From contig NC_134367.1 in NCBI RefSeq assembly GCF_035582795.1, positions 85,109,062-85,173,061 of the forward strand: a DNA stretch of 64,000 nucleotides, written 5' to 3'. The notes below the pieces were generated by a model, which made no database searches, was not told the DNA's origin, and worked only from the letters and a program-made list of their open reading frames with translations. The DNA is from Mycteria americana (Eukaryota > Chordata > Aves > Ciconiiformes > Ciconiidae). Position 1 is the first letter of the stretch, and each line of letters begins with the position of its first letter. Below, piece by piece: positions 42,891 through 55,100 of this stretch. Both the position numbers and the translations under genes were made by a program.

Positions 42891-43999
42891 AGTTCTACAG
42901 TTGCTATTTAGGTTAAAGGAAACTTAAGAAATACCCCTGCACTAAGAGCACTAGCTATCTGAGCTAGCATCACTGTCCATATGACATAGGTAATTTCCCC
43001 TTCATCTGCAGGGCACAAAGGGGATAGGAACAACTGCCCTTGCTATCTCAGTTCTTACTCCAAGAGTTACCGCACCTGATGTAGCTCTGTAAATAGAGAG
43101 GGAGACTAAGGAATCCTTTTGCTTTCTCTATCCCATGGCTGCACGAAGAAATAATAGAAAATTACTACCGTTTTATACTCCATCCACTAAGGAGAAGCTT
43201 AGCAGTACAAGCAGAAATAATTAGGTTAAAGACAAGACTATTGTTCACGATAAGGAGATAAAATAATTTTCATTCCATAAATACGGTGATTTCAAAAATA
43301 ACTGCTGATCATGTAATTGCAAAACAGCCAAACTTCAACAGCTCAGTTTTCGTCTAACATAGGTACTATACCCAGTCCAACTGTCAAGTTCCAAAAATTT
43401 TTGCCACCATGCCCAAATCTTTCATCCAAAAATATAATCTTGCTTCTCAACATTTAAAAATCTAAGGAAACAATGGCTGAACCGACGTGACATTTCACAA
43501 GGACAACCTTTTTATGCAATCTATTTAGCATCAGCATACAGGTTATGTGCCCATACAGTCCAGCAAACCATCAGAGATCCAGAAAGTCTGAGACAGAAAG
43601 ATGAGACCTACCTACTATTTTACCTCTTCTGCTAACTTTAAAAGATAGTTGTGACCTTTTAAAGAAATACACGGGGAAGTTTGATTATTCCACTTAAATC
43701 CTGCTTAAAATGTATTTGAACTGAATTGTAACATATAAAGTAAAGAAAATGCCTCCGAGAAGCTTCGCACTTTATTACCTGCAGGACAGAAAGGTTTTTC
43801 AAGTTGTTATTCCCAGTTTTCTGTCTCACTGCGCTACCTTAATCGTTTTGCTGTGCAGCAGTTTACAGCACCGCACATTAATAATTACCACCACCAGCAG
43901 CTAGGCAGTAAGATTTATTCCTCCATCAGTGCGAACCAGTCAGCAGGAAAAGCAGCCACTTTCTTGCGTCTTCACACCAGCCAGCTGAAGGAAGAGGAA

Positions 44000-44890
44000 T
44001 AACCACGCTGGGCAGAGACCCACATCACCGCCCGCGGGAAGGGGCACCTGGACTCAAAGCAGGTTTTTCGGAGAAGGACGATCTCCCGAAAACAATCACG
44101 GCAAAACCCAAAGCCCGAAGCCGACTTTTGCGGATAATCGGGTCGCTCCACAACGCGCGGCCACCGGCGGCTGAGAGCGGCGTTGTTTACCAACAGCCGA
44201 CGGGACCAACCGGGCTGCCGGGCAGCGCGGCGCAGCCGGCGGCAGAGCGCGGGTCGCGCCCCGGGCGAGCGGAGGCAGCCGCAGCTTTCCCAGGACAGCA
44301 GAGCCGTCGCAGCGACGGAGAAACCCCCGCGCGGAAGCGCCGCTACCAGCCCGCCCGCCGGGCTACCGCCCTGGCCGGGGCCGCCCCGACCCGCCCTGCC
44401 CTGCGGCGTGCGCCCCCGCCGCCGGTTCAACTGCCCTCATCCCGCCTCACCCCACCCGGCACCTTGTCCCGCCTCCCGCGCAGCCGGCGGGGTCTCGCCC
44501 GGCGCCGCCGGGGCACTCACCGTGCGGAGGCGGCGGCAGGCAGGCAGGGAGGCTGCTGGCAGCCCGGCTCGGCGCCCGGCGGCGGCACATGGAGCGGCCG
44601 GCGCTGACGGGCGGGGCGAGGCGGCCGCGGCCAACGGCTGCCAACGCCCTCGCGCCTCCCGCGGCGCGGCCCCCGCCCCTCGGCCGAGGCGGCGCCCCCG
44701 CCAGCGGCCCTGGCCGCGCGGCGGGCGCGGCCGTTAACGGCTGGCGGCCGTCAGTCGCCCGCTGAGCACAGGGCGGAAAGCCGGCCCTGGCCGTGAGTGA
44801 AACTTGAGGCGCAGGCACGGCTCCGCACCTCGCGCCGTCCTGTCCCGCCTGCGAGCTTTACCTTCGTCCAGGGCAGCGGCACCTGTCAGC
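44000..44890 (-). promoter_or_regulatory. GNG4: CpG island and probable GNG4 promoter
   Basis: This is a dense CpG island between AT-rich flanks, on the upstream side of GNG4 and containing a strong minus-strand donor (CACG|GTGAGT). No TATA box recognised. It lies about 4 kb downstream of the LYST stop codon, so the most likely client gene is GNG4. Long open frames on both strands are GC artefacts. Confidence 0.8.
44521..44700 (-). other. GNG4: Predicted GNG4 5' UTR exon with an upstream ORF
   Basis: The donor at 44521/44520 (CCGCACG|GTGAGTG) is near-consensus. The upstream limit is not determined; 44700 is a placeholder inside the island. The only ATG on the minus strand of the island near this exon is at 44590-44588. 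After splicing to 37327 it opens a 27-codon frame that stops at TGA 37316-37314, overlapping the GNG4 ATG as ATGA. The exon prediction rests on the donor and island only. Confidence 0.55.
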
Positions 44891-47090
44891 AGTATGCTGG
44901 CGAGCGCTCGCCTCCCCTTCACAGCTGCAGCCACCTACTTCTCCGATTCTAGCAGACGCTAGGGATCAAACCATCATCCAGGTATTTCTAAAACATCTAA
45001 CGGGCAAAGTCTGCACGACACAGGTTTTTTGGGTAAGAGCCCAGAGTGCCTGTCTCCTCCTCACACTTAACAAAGGATGGATGAAGTAGAAAAAAAAAAC
45101 CAACCAAACAAAAACTCACTGGGAAAAGAGGAACCACTTGGAAAAGGAACCACTAAGACTCACCTTGTCAAGGCTAGTATGTCAGAATAAAACGATGCAG
45201 CTTTATAGACAGATTTTTATATACTTCTCCATTCCAAATGTGAGTGTCAGCCATAAAGGTCAGTGACAGTTAAACTGCTAATTAACATTTTTAACTGAAA
45301 AATTAGTCTGCCCCAATAATTAACACATCAGCAGGAGTACCGTCACCACAGTCTTTTATTTTGTTCCCTAGTAAGGTGGCTGTTCCCTCTGGAGAGACAT
45401 ACATTTGTCATCCTTTTCTCTTACCCCGCTATCGGCACTTTTTCACATTCTATCTTAATAGAGCAGAAGCATTTTAGTCACATTTGTTTTCTATACGAAA
45501 GAGAACAGGGAAGAGCCCCACTTTTAAAGCTGCTTTGGAGCAAGGGCAGCCTTGTCAAAGACTGAGTCAATGGTTTTAGGGTGGTGGCTTGGGATAAGGA
45601 AATGCAGCAGGAAGAGGGTAAACGTCTGTGAATATAAATAGGCAAGTTCATAAGCTTACCTTAACTAGAGTTCCAGAAACTGGAAACTTAACTAGCCCAT
45701 GCTGCTGCTGTACATTTAACTGCATCATCATTCTACAAAAGGTTCTATTTACCAAAGGATTTACATGCTATTCAACAAAGAGCACTTACTAGATGGTTCA
45801 ACTAATCAGACAGTTGTCACTGATTTACACAACACTTTTACCACTGTATTCTAACAATTTTATTCTTTAAGCTAAAATATAAGGGGGAAAATGGTTGTTT
45901 TAAAAAGTATTTTCATCATATATGATATAGACATGTTTTCTTTTTAATCTGCAGAAACTCGTATGTTCTACCACAACCAGGAGTCTCCCACTGGAGTTGA
46001 CCTATAGGCTTTGAATGCGATACCTGTAACAGCTAGCATGAATTTCTTCTGTTCCTTGAATCTACATGAACTAGCCCCTGATGTGGGCCTTATTTAATTG
46101 TGTTAGAGAATACAGATTTTTACAATTTTCTGGGAATGCTAGCTCAAAGCTGGAAACAGTGAGCCAGCTCATGTTTTTACTCTACTTTCTGCTGGGTAGC
46201 CTAGGATAGTGTAAGAGTCTGATCAGACTAGCCACATACAGTTCTTAATCCTCTTTCAAAAGTGACCTGCCCAAACTGTGAAATACACAGCACAGCCTAT
46301 TACAGAAATCCAGATGCAGAATCAGTGGCTTTATAACCCCACTCCAGAGCAGTAATGGCAAGTAAATCTCTACCACATCTCACTAGCATGGAGATCATTT
46401 GACAGTAGTTTGTAACTTACTACAGTAGTAAACAGTGCTGTCTGTACCTCTAGAAGCTTAACTAGTCTTCCAGTGGATATTTTTCAAGGCAAACAGAGCT
46501 TTTAAATAGTATGGTTTATATTTTTGTGATAGAGTAGTAGCATATGGAAGTGTGACTTCTATTTGCATATGCATATGCTCCCCCAAACCCTGGCTTCCAA
46601 CAAGGAAGAGCCTTGCATCCTCTGTCAGAAGCCTCCCAGAGATCCCAGTACCACCCAGCACCTTCTTCTTCCTTCCCTCAGAGAATCCACAGAGGAGTTG
46701 CTTTTCTGCCTTTCCTTAGCTCAAACAGGTTTTCAGGGAGGAAGGTGCCTGCTGGGAGGAAGAGGAACGTCTCTGGTTTGAGAGCCATCACTTCATCCAA
46801 GTTGTAGCCATACATCCTATGGGAGGGAAGGACACGTGCACACATGTGCAAAGTGATATGCCTAGGGTTTCCCACTTCCAATCTTATAGCCCCCCATTCA
46901 GTTTGACAGCCACATAATGCAGTCCATAAACAGAACTTCTGCACTTCATGATTTTTAAAATATGAAAGGCATGAGAACCAGCAGAAATTGATCTGGAGCA
47001 AGGTGTGCAAAAGATCCCTAAAAGAAGAGAGGTGAAACTAAGCCAAAAACATGTTTCTAATAATCTCAAACAATTTGGTACAAAGATCTG
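44891..47090. other. Interval between the GNG4 promoter and the LYST 3' end
   Basis: No gene or clear repeat recognised. The open frames on both strands at 46458-47171 have no family resemblance. Part of this interval could still belong to a long LYST 3' UTR. Confidence 0.55.
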
Positions 47091-49028
47091 TTTATTACCC
47101 AACAATGTGACAGTGTATACAAAGACAGTGTGGAATGTGACATTTACAGGAAATTTCAGTACATCATGCACAGATACTATTGCAATGTTATTTTAATAGT
47201 TCCAGAATGTTAAGCTGAATAAATATTCCTTGCTTCAAAAAAATCATTTTTACTTTTACATAAAAATATATAATATTGCACTCTTTACAAGGCCAGCAAT
47301 TTTGCATATTGATTTGTAACAAGTGGAATTCTACTTTATAAAAATAAGCCTTTGTGAGAAACACCCCAAACCAGGGAGCACAAAAGCACCCCAAAACCAC
47401 AATATTTGTATTTTGTCTCTCAAAGCACATCACTTCAACATGAGCCAGGAAGCTTTTCGGTCTGTATGTGGACCTTACATTAACATTTAGACAGTGAAAA
47501 ACATGACTAAAGCCATCCCATACAATGCTGCTACAGTATACACAGTTTAAAATTCAATTCATACAGTATGTAGCCACTTGCTTAATTGAACCACAGATCA
47601 GCCTTTGTGTCATGGACTACGAGAATAGTTTAAGTTTTTCTAGTTTGAAAAGTTCTTCAGTCAGGAAGTTGCAAGAATTTCTGAAGACTGTTTGGAATTT
47701 TCAAAAGAAGTGTAAAGATTTCTTGTGTGTATATCATCTTCATCACAACTCGACAATTTCATATACAGTGTTTTGAAAGCAGATGAACCTTAAACATGAG
47801 AAGATATAGCAGTTTGTCTGTATGGCAATAGTGGAAACATGTCAATGATGAAAAAGCAAAGCACTTTAAAAGAAAAATGTAACTACATCAGACTTGCGTA
47901 GCATTTGCGTGACTAGCAGGCACTCATTCATGGTGTCAAGTTTAACGGTCTTCAAATCCATCAACTGAAATGTTAATTTTTGATCTGGCCCAAGAATTCA
48001 AATTTGTTTGGAGGCTTATTTTTTTCCTCAAAAAATAGCACCTAGGAATAAATAACATTTGCACAGTGTATCTGTGTAAGCTCTTCCAAATCATCGATGC
48101 CTATGAACATTGATTATTCAAGCAGTTAGATTCAAACATTTTACAGTGTATTGAACTTCAATGACACTAGAACATGAGCACTTCTGTGCCTTCTTTAATA
48201 CCTTTTTTTAGAGCTCTGGAAGATAAGCTGTGTGTATATAATATATATTCTGCCACAGAATCACAATAGCTAGGTGTTACAAAGTTAGGGAGTTGACACT
48301 ACATTAAAAAACAAAACCAAAATGTGAAACTATTGCTTCATGATGCCATGAGGTGTCTACCCATCAATAAGACAAATATTTTATTTTTGTCCATTGTAAA
48401 GACTATTATACTACCAGAGAAGATGGCAAAAATTATAAATATGAAGGTAACAGAAATTCAATTTCTAGCATTACAATACCATAAGATGGTGCAAAAAGCA
48501 CCTACTAAATTCTTTGCTTCTCAAAAAAAGCAATTTTAAGTGATCTTGGATTTTTAAGTTTTGGGTTGCTTATCCCAGAGCTAACTATACCACGTTCAAC
48601 TAATCAGATATACATATGCTGACATTTTAATAGATATTTACAGAACTTTACGCTGCTGATATTTTACAACATAAGAGGGGGAATAAGCATTATCAATCGA
48701 TTTTTTAAATACTTCTGTCCAAGAAGTAATTTTAAAAAATACTATTATGTTTTATATTGCAGCATTTTGACTTGTATGTTAGAGCATTTATGAGTCACTT
48801 TGCTGGTATTGGAGTGTATGACCAGAGCTTCCTGGTGACCTGGATATGCTTCAAGTTTGTGCATGCACATATGCAATTTTACACCACCTTAGACAGCTCT
48901 TTTTAAAAATCTATTCACTCATTCTAGAGACATTCAAACTACTTCAAAATCCAGTTAACTAAGAGATTCTATAATCTGTTTTGGATTTAAAGTGCATCAG
49001 AGACATAAGTTAGCAGCAAAAGTAGTCA
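47080..49028 (-). other. LYST: Probable LYST 3' UTR
   Basis: AT-rich sequence immediately after the LYST stop codon. There are no coding signals. The exact end is uncertain. Confidence 0.45.
47091..47096 (-). terminator. LYST: Candidate LYST polyadenylation signal AATAAA
   Basis: AATAAA on the minus strand is followed by a T/G-rich stretch (TTTGTACC, TTGTTTGAG). It would give a 3' UTR of about 1.9 kb, compatible with my recollection that mammalian LYST has a 3' UTR of more than 1 kb. Another AATAAA at 48385-48380 is an alternative. Confidence 0.35.
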
Positions 49029-49167
49029 TCACCCAGCCGCGTAGCTGCTAAGGAATGAATAGAACATGGGTAACTTCAAGCGCTGCTGGTCCTTGCGACA
49101 CCAAGCTATAACGTTTCCATCACTATTAGCTGTGAACAAGTGATGACCATCACAGGAAAATGTAAGG
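49029..49167 (-). CDS. LYST: LYST last coding exon and stop
   Basis: The acceptor is TTTTTCAG|CCTTACA. It encodes [17 protein letters not shown], then [12 protein letters not shown] and the C-terminus [11 protein letters not shown]. The stop is TGA at 49031-49029, directly followed by a second in-frame TGA. Confidence 0.96.
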
Positions 49168-52100
49168 CTGAAAAACAAGACGACAATCTATTTTTATATC
49201 AGATTTGGCTATTCAAAATGCTAGAAGACATTAAAAACCCATGAGAGTAGAGCCAACAAAGATTAGCTCGCAGGGGAGAGCCAGTGCATACATTAACGCA
49301 CTAGTATGTTTGCATATACCTGCTTATTCATTTTTCTAACCAAGAGAGAGACTTAACTACAGCTTTGTCCAGCACTTCAACACGCCATGCAGTTTAGTAC
49401 TCATTTCTTTGCAGTGTCAAAGAAAAGGGTAGGATCAGTAGCAGCATCCTACTCTCTCCCTGGGCTGCCCCTTTTACTTCTGAAAGGAAGGCTTTTCAGC
49501 CACAGAACTCAGTGCCCTCTGAACTTGCTTGCTCACAACGGCAAAAACTAAATCCATCAGATTTCATGGCACAGCATAGGACTTTTGTTCAGCTGGGCAT
49601 TTCTTGAGCTATAACAGTAGTAAAGCCCTTCTGTCATGCCACGGGTAATGTTAGAGAGCATGCAGGTCAGCATCCATTTTCTGTCTCATTTAAGCAGGAA
49701 ACTTTAAATTATTAAATAGCTACTAAATCATTATCAACAAGCTTTGTGAAATATACTTCTTAAAGGAGGTAACAAAGACACTATCTGCTATCAGACAATG
49801 CTTTTTGTTTCTAAAAATGGTGATTAGTGGTTTGGGTTTTAAATGATATTTCAGCAATGGCGAAACAATTTCTCAGAGTAATTTGTTGCTATGCTAATAT
49901 TAAGATGATAAAATTTTGGCATAACTTTAAGACCTCTGTGCAGGGTACTGTACCACTGGGGATATCAAAGACTCGATCCTTTGACTGTGTTCTGAAAATA
50001 CTTTGGCATGAGAATAATTCTGCTTCTGTAAATCATCAAGGCGACTCAAGAGAAAATTACACAAGCACCCTAAAATGGCAGCTTCTAGGCTCCTCCGAAT
50101 TTCCTTTACTCACTTCTCCACTGTTTCCCCTCCAGCATCAGAAAAAAATGATCAGGGCAAATACAGTGTTTTTATTTATTTCTGAGGGAGAAAAAACTCT
50201 ATTTGAGTCTGACAAAGTTAAGATTCTCTCATGATTTTTACACAGATTCTGGGGAAAAAATATTAAACTTAAGAATAAGAAGAGTAGCTATTGTTCAGTT
50301 CTCAAGGGAATCCTGCTAATTTCTATCTGCCAGCAGCAGTACCTAGTTATTACTGTCATTACAAATACAGTACACTTATGCTCATTTTGCTTTCATGAAT
50401 AATTAGTAGGATTGCATTGCTCTTTAGACATGGGTGTTTACCTCCTGTCCTCATGTCAAATCCACATTCAATACTCAAGGCTATTTTGTTGTGGTTTTTC
50501 ACTTGTGTGTTTTTGGTGTCGTGTCCATGTCGCTGCCGCCGCCTACACCACCCCCCCACCCCCCCTACCCCCCGAGAAAAATCCATTTATTGTATACTTA
50601 AGATCTTTTTACCTTACAATAGGTTTGGCTGACTTTGAAAATGTTATTTCTCGTACCGGCTTCAAGTCCCACGTACTCCACAGTCTGAAAGAAAGAGTAA
50701 TTTTTCTTCACATTTAATTTTACAAATATCTCAGTAATAAACATAACCTATTTAGCAACTACTAGGATTGGAAACTGAACAACAGCTTGTCCACCTTCTT
50801 TAAAGCCAAATATCAGCATGATGTTTGGCTACATGCTCGCAAATTATGAGCCTAAGTTATAAAGCATTTTAATAAATAAAAGTTTCAAATGCTTACCTTA
50901 CAACTCCATTTTCAAGCCCCCCTGCAATCACATTGACAGACACTCCTTCGGGCTGGTTAGAGAAAGCAACAGAGCAAATACTTTCCCTGCAGTGCACATG
51001 TCCCACGAGATCACCATTAACTGTCCAAAGTCTCAAATCACTACCCCCTCCAACTGCAACAGAACATAGCATGGCAGTATTAAAAAAACAAACAAACCTA
51101 GACTACAGCTAGGTCTATGTAACATAATCTTTAAGTGTTAAAGAATTCAACTTCTTGAAAGATCAGAAGGTTTAAGTGACTCTAAGCGATGTGTACTGCA
51201 GTAAACAATTAACTCTTCCCTCCTTTTGTGACAGGGAGCATGCAAACCACCAAGCCACTGCAGTGATTTAGAAGACATCACTTCATATTTATGGAACAGT
51301 GTACTTACAAAATGCTATATGAATTTACTTTTAATGACCCATTTTTGTGTACTAACCGGGAAGCATTAAGGGAATTCATATTATCTACTTTAAACAGCTA
51401 TTTCTTGTACCCCAGCTTGCATTTTAAGCAAAATACTTAAAAGTAGCAAGTACAATTATCTTACCTGGTTACCTGGGATTATTTGATTCTATCAAAGACC
51501 TAATAACCCAGCTACTGCTTTGTCTTAAAAGGGATTGAAACTCATGTCCCTTAACATTTAAAGAAGAATACAATCTTTTAAAAAAAAAATAATTGGTTTG
51601 AGAGCTACAGAAATGGAGTTGAAAGTCTCCATGTTAGTTTAAAACCTAAGTATTAGGTTTCTGAAACTGCCAGAATAATTTCCCCTTGTCCTTTAATATT
51701 ATAGACTGTGCTATTTTGCCTTCCCCCCACCCCAGATTTGGAACAGTATTAGTTTCAGTTCAGTCTATGGAGGACTACAGTAAGAAAAGGTGGCTAAAAG
51801 ATACTTCAGTATCTAAGACCTATCTTACTCAAGGCAAGAGAGAAAGAAAATTGGCCCAAACAAAGCAAGAATTGGGTCAATAACTGTCTTCTAACAATAT
51901 GGATAAGCTCTCTTCCTTCTTATTCTGTATCTCCTTGGATCAATGGAACAATATTCTGTCATTTAGATGGAGCCTATTTCCCCCCCAGTCTCAAGGTAAC
52001 ACACAGAGGTATCCTTAGACAGCAAAATGGCATGAGGACTCTGACTTGGCCCTGCTTTACCGATACACAGTCTCATAGCACACAGTCAATCTTCAAGTCA

Positions 52101-55100
52101 GTGAGCATCCTAATTTATGAAATACTCAAAACCCCACTGCTCAAATAGGTCTTAATGCTCTTGTCCAGAAACAGTACTATGTTGAAAACAAGACAGTACA
52201 AAAAACTGCTTTAAAATAAGATGGGGGAGAATGATTTCCCTCTATAGGAGCCCTGAGACAAATACCTACTATTTCTGCTTTAGTATTGCTGTTATTCCTC
52301 TTTGCTTTAAACTAGTGAATAGCTAAGCACATCTATGTTTGCTTCTGGGGATATGGAAGCATTTAAAGTGATAGAGTGAATAACAAAAGTTTTGTTGCTC
52401 TGTAATACACTGTACTCCCCCAAAGAACTGTACCTTTGACAACAAATCCCTGTTAAAAATGAAAGCAGTTAACTTCACAGAACTTAGGTCTCCCAGGAAT
52501 CTATTGAAATTTCAAGTCTTTTTATAAAGAGCTCAAGCTGTTAGCTTTTATATATCTACATTTTACTCAAACACCTGCCTAATAATTTCTGAAGAAATTT
52601 ATATGTTACTACGTAAAAAAAAAAAAAGAGCAGCGTTCCTATTTGACCAAATGCATCCTCAGACAATTAACACGTACTCAGTAACTAATATGATAGCAAG
52701 TCTCATGATTTATTTGGTCTGCAAGTCAAAACAGCTGTCCTGACTGCCAAATATACCTGAATCACAAACTGTTGCAATATCACCAGTTGTTTCGCTAGCT
52801 GAAACTGCGGTCACAGGACTCTTGTGTCCAGCCAGACTCTGGACATAGCACAGCCTGAAGAAAATAAAGAGAACAAACCTAAAGTTCAGACTCAAACACA
52901 GAAAAGGTTCTTCAAGGAAAATATTTAAGAGTTACATTAATTTCAGTCAACAGTTTGCACAATGAGGGTATTTTTCATATTCATTCTAGAATTTCAGCAC
53001 CATTCATGGGAAAAAAAACAGTAAGGGTTTGACTTCACATTAAAATATACGTGGGACAAATTCAGTTAACTTTAAAAGGCTAAAGATACCCAAAGGCTAG
53101 AAAACAGATATTTAAAAGAAAGCCATTGGAAAAAGTTACATATATACTTCTACCTGTTCAAATCCCATATGATGCAGGTTCCATCTTTGCTGACGCTTAT
53201 CATTATACTGTATGGTTTGCACACAAACAAGCTTGTTATTTCTGCTGTGTGACCATACAGATGGACTTGTGACTCCATTTCTATCTCTGAAGGCTGAAAA
53301 ACAGCAAGATAAAACATGAACCCATGAAAAAAAAATTAATGTCTTTTTTCTGAAAAGGATAAGCCTAGGGACAAGTTTAATTCTTAGATTTCAAAAAATG
53401 GTTCCCATTGCTTTTAATGTCATCAGTTTAGCAATGTTGTTAATGCTTTATTATGTTTAATACTTTATAATGTGATAAGCCATACATATCATTAATGTTT
53501 AACTTTTTGCTTCCAGTGCTTTAGTCTAAGCAAACATTTTGATGTAGTCCAATGAATCGAAACGAAGAACTATTGTACTTCTATCTCAATTACACACCTT
53601 GAAATCAGCTGATCTGCTTTCTGCAAGACTGCTGTTTCCACATGACAGCAAAATGACAGTCCTCAATATTTTTGCATCTAGAGGAAGCACTTGGAAACAT
53701 AGAAGGAAAACCCAGCTCAGCAGTTATCACTATGTGTACAGTAAATTACTGGGAATTCCCAAGTTGGTGCTAAGTCCTTCAGTGATACCAAGTTGGAAAA
53801 ACATGCAGGAAATCAAGTTTAAATATAGAAACTGCTAGGTAAAAAATAAAGCAGCAAATTTAAGACCAAATAACACTTCTTATTCAAGTTATATCATACG
53901 AAATGATTCAGACTTCCTGAAAACTGGCTAAGTCGAAGGAGCTGCTTAATGAGAATACTAATACTTTAATTAAGATAACTTGCTGTACAGAGATTAGAAT
54001 AATCTTTGTGGAAGAAAAGAACATTTTTCTGCTTGTTTCCTCACACATGTCAGAGCACATTGTCTGCATTTTTGTATGAGGGTACAGAATGCATATAGCA
54101 GGTCTACAAAAAACCTTGAACGTAGAAACAGGCAAGATAAAGATATACATATGCTTAATGCAGTTTGCAAAAAATTTACAAGTCTTTCTGCACTAAAAGG
54201 AACAATATAATCTATGTAATATTGTGAAAGTCAATAGGCTTTCTGACAACAGGAAGACCTGCTATTTTGCTCTTGCTACTGAGCACGTCATCCAAGTAAG
54301 ACATACTTATGAAAGTATCCAGTTGTCATTCTCAGACCAGTGTGGCATCTCACATATGCAGATCATTCTTTAATCCTTGCTCAGTTTAGAGAAAAAAATT
54401 ATACCAAATTTTTCCATAACAGCAACAATCAAGGCTTCTGATTTTTCTGAAGAACAACTGATTTTGATAACCCTTTTACTGTGCTCCTCCCATCTCCTTT
54501 AAGTGTTTGCTGTTGATCTGCATTTCAACACCTGAACTGAAAGCAGGATTCACCTTTAGCAGCTTCTCTATAGCACTAATAGCAATGGTTTATTGATTCT
54601 TCACTGGGTTATTACAATAATACTGTAATATTGTAATGAGACAAGCTAGAATTTTAGCACCAACTGTATTAAGGTCCAAGTTATGAAATAATTACCTCAT
54701 GCCTAAAATGCCATCCCCTTTTTACTTCCCATTTGCTTTTAGATGAGAACCACTAAAACAGTATCTAGATGTAGAAAAAACATGCAGGCATGTATCTACC
54801 TTTAAATAGCAGTTCTTTCTGTTGGTTACCCCAAATGATCGCCTACGGACTTGAGTGGAGAATTTAAATGATCACTGCCCAGTTTTACTCAAACAGATTG
54901 TTAAAGTGCTCTCTTTCTTTTTGCAAGACAACTCTAATAATCAGCAAGTGAAGGCTGGAGTAATTTGTACAACTAGAAAACCTTGGCTGAGGTTTTCATG
55001 ACGGTATGACTTATTGTCAAGACAGATCACAGTTTCAAAGCAGTATTTCATTAGTTTTTTGACCATCTTAAAGGCTAGGAAAAACAGAGCACCTGAAGTA

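Larger units (their letters stand above)
37328..44520 (-). other. GNG4 5' intron (predicted)
   Basis: This intron runs from the predicted 5' UTR exon donor (44521/44520) to the acceptor of the first coding exon. It holds a 21-bp direct repeat (38719-38775), a truncated CR1 (40953-41550), an A-rich tract (42848-42890) and otherwise unremarkable sequence. Alternative 5' exons inside it cannot be excluded. Confidence 0.6.

Noticed and set aside
44128-44737. Plus-strand frames of 159 and 184 codons in the GNG4 CpG island
   Set aside because: They have the same GC-driven low-complexity composition and no recognisable family.
44447-44818. 123-codon minus-strand frame in the GNG4 island
   Set aside because: It starts at GTG. 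Only its portion after the ATG at 44590, spliced to the next exon, is considered, as a uORF.
49827-50234. 135-codon plus-strand frame inside a LYST intron
   Set aside because: It is antisense to LYST, with no domain, no promoter signal and amino-acid composition expected of AT-rich non-coding DNA.
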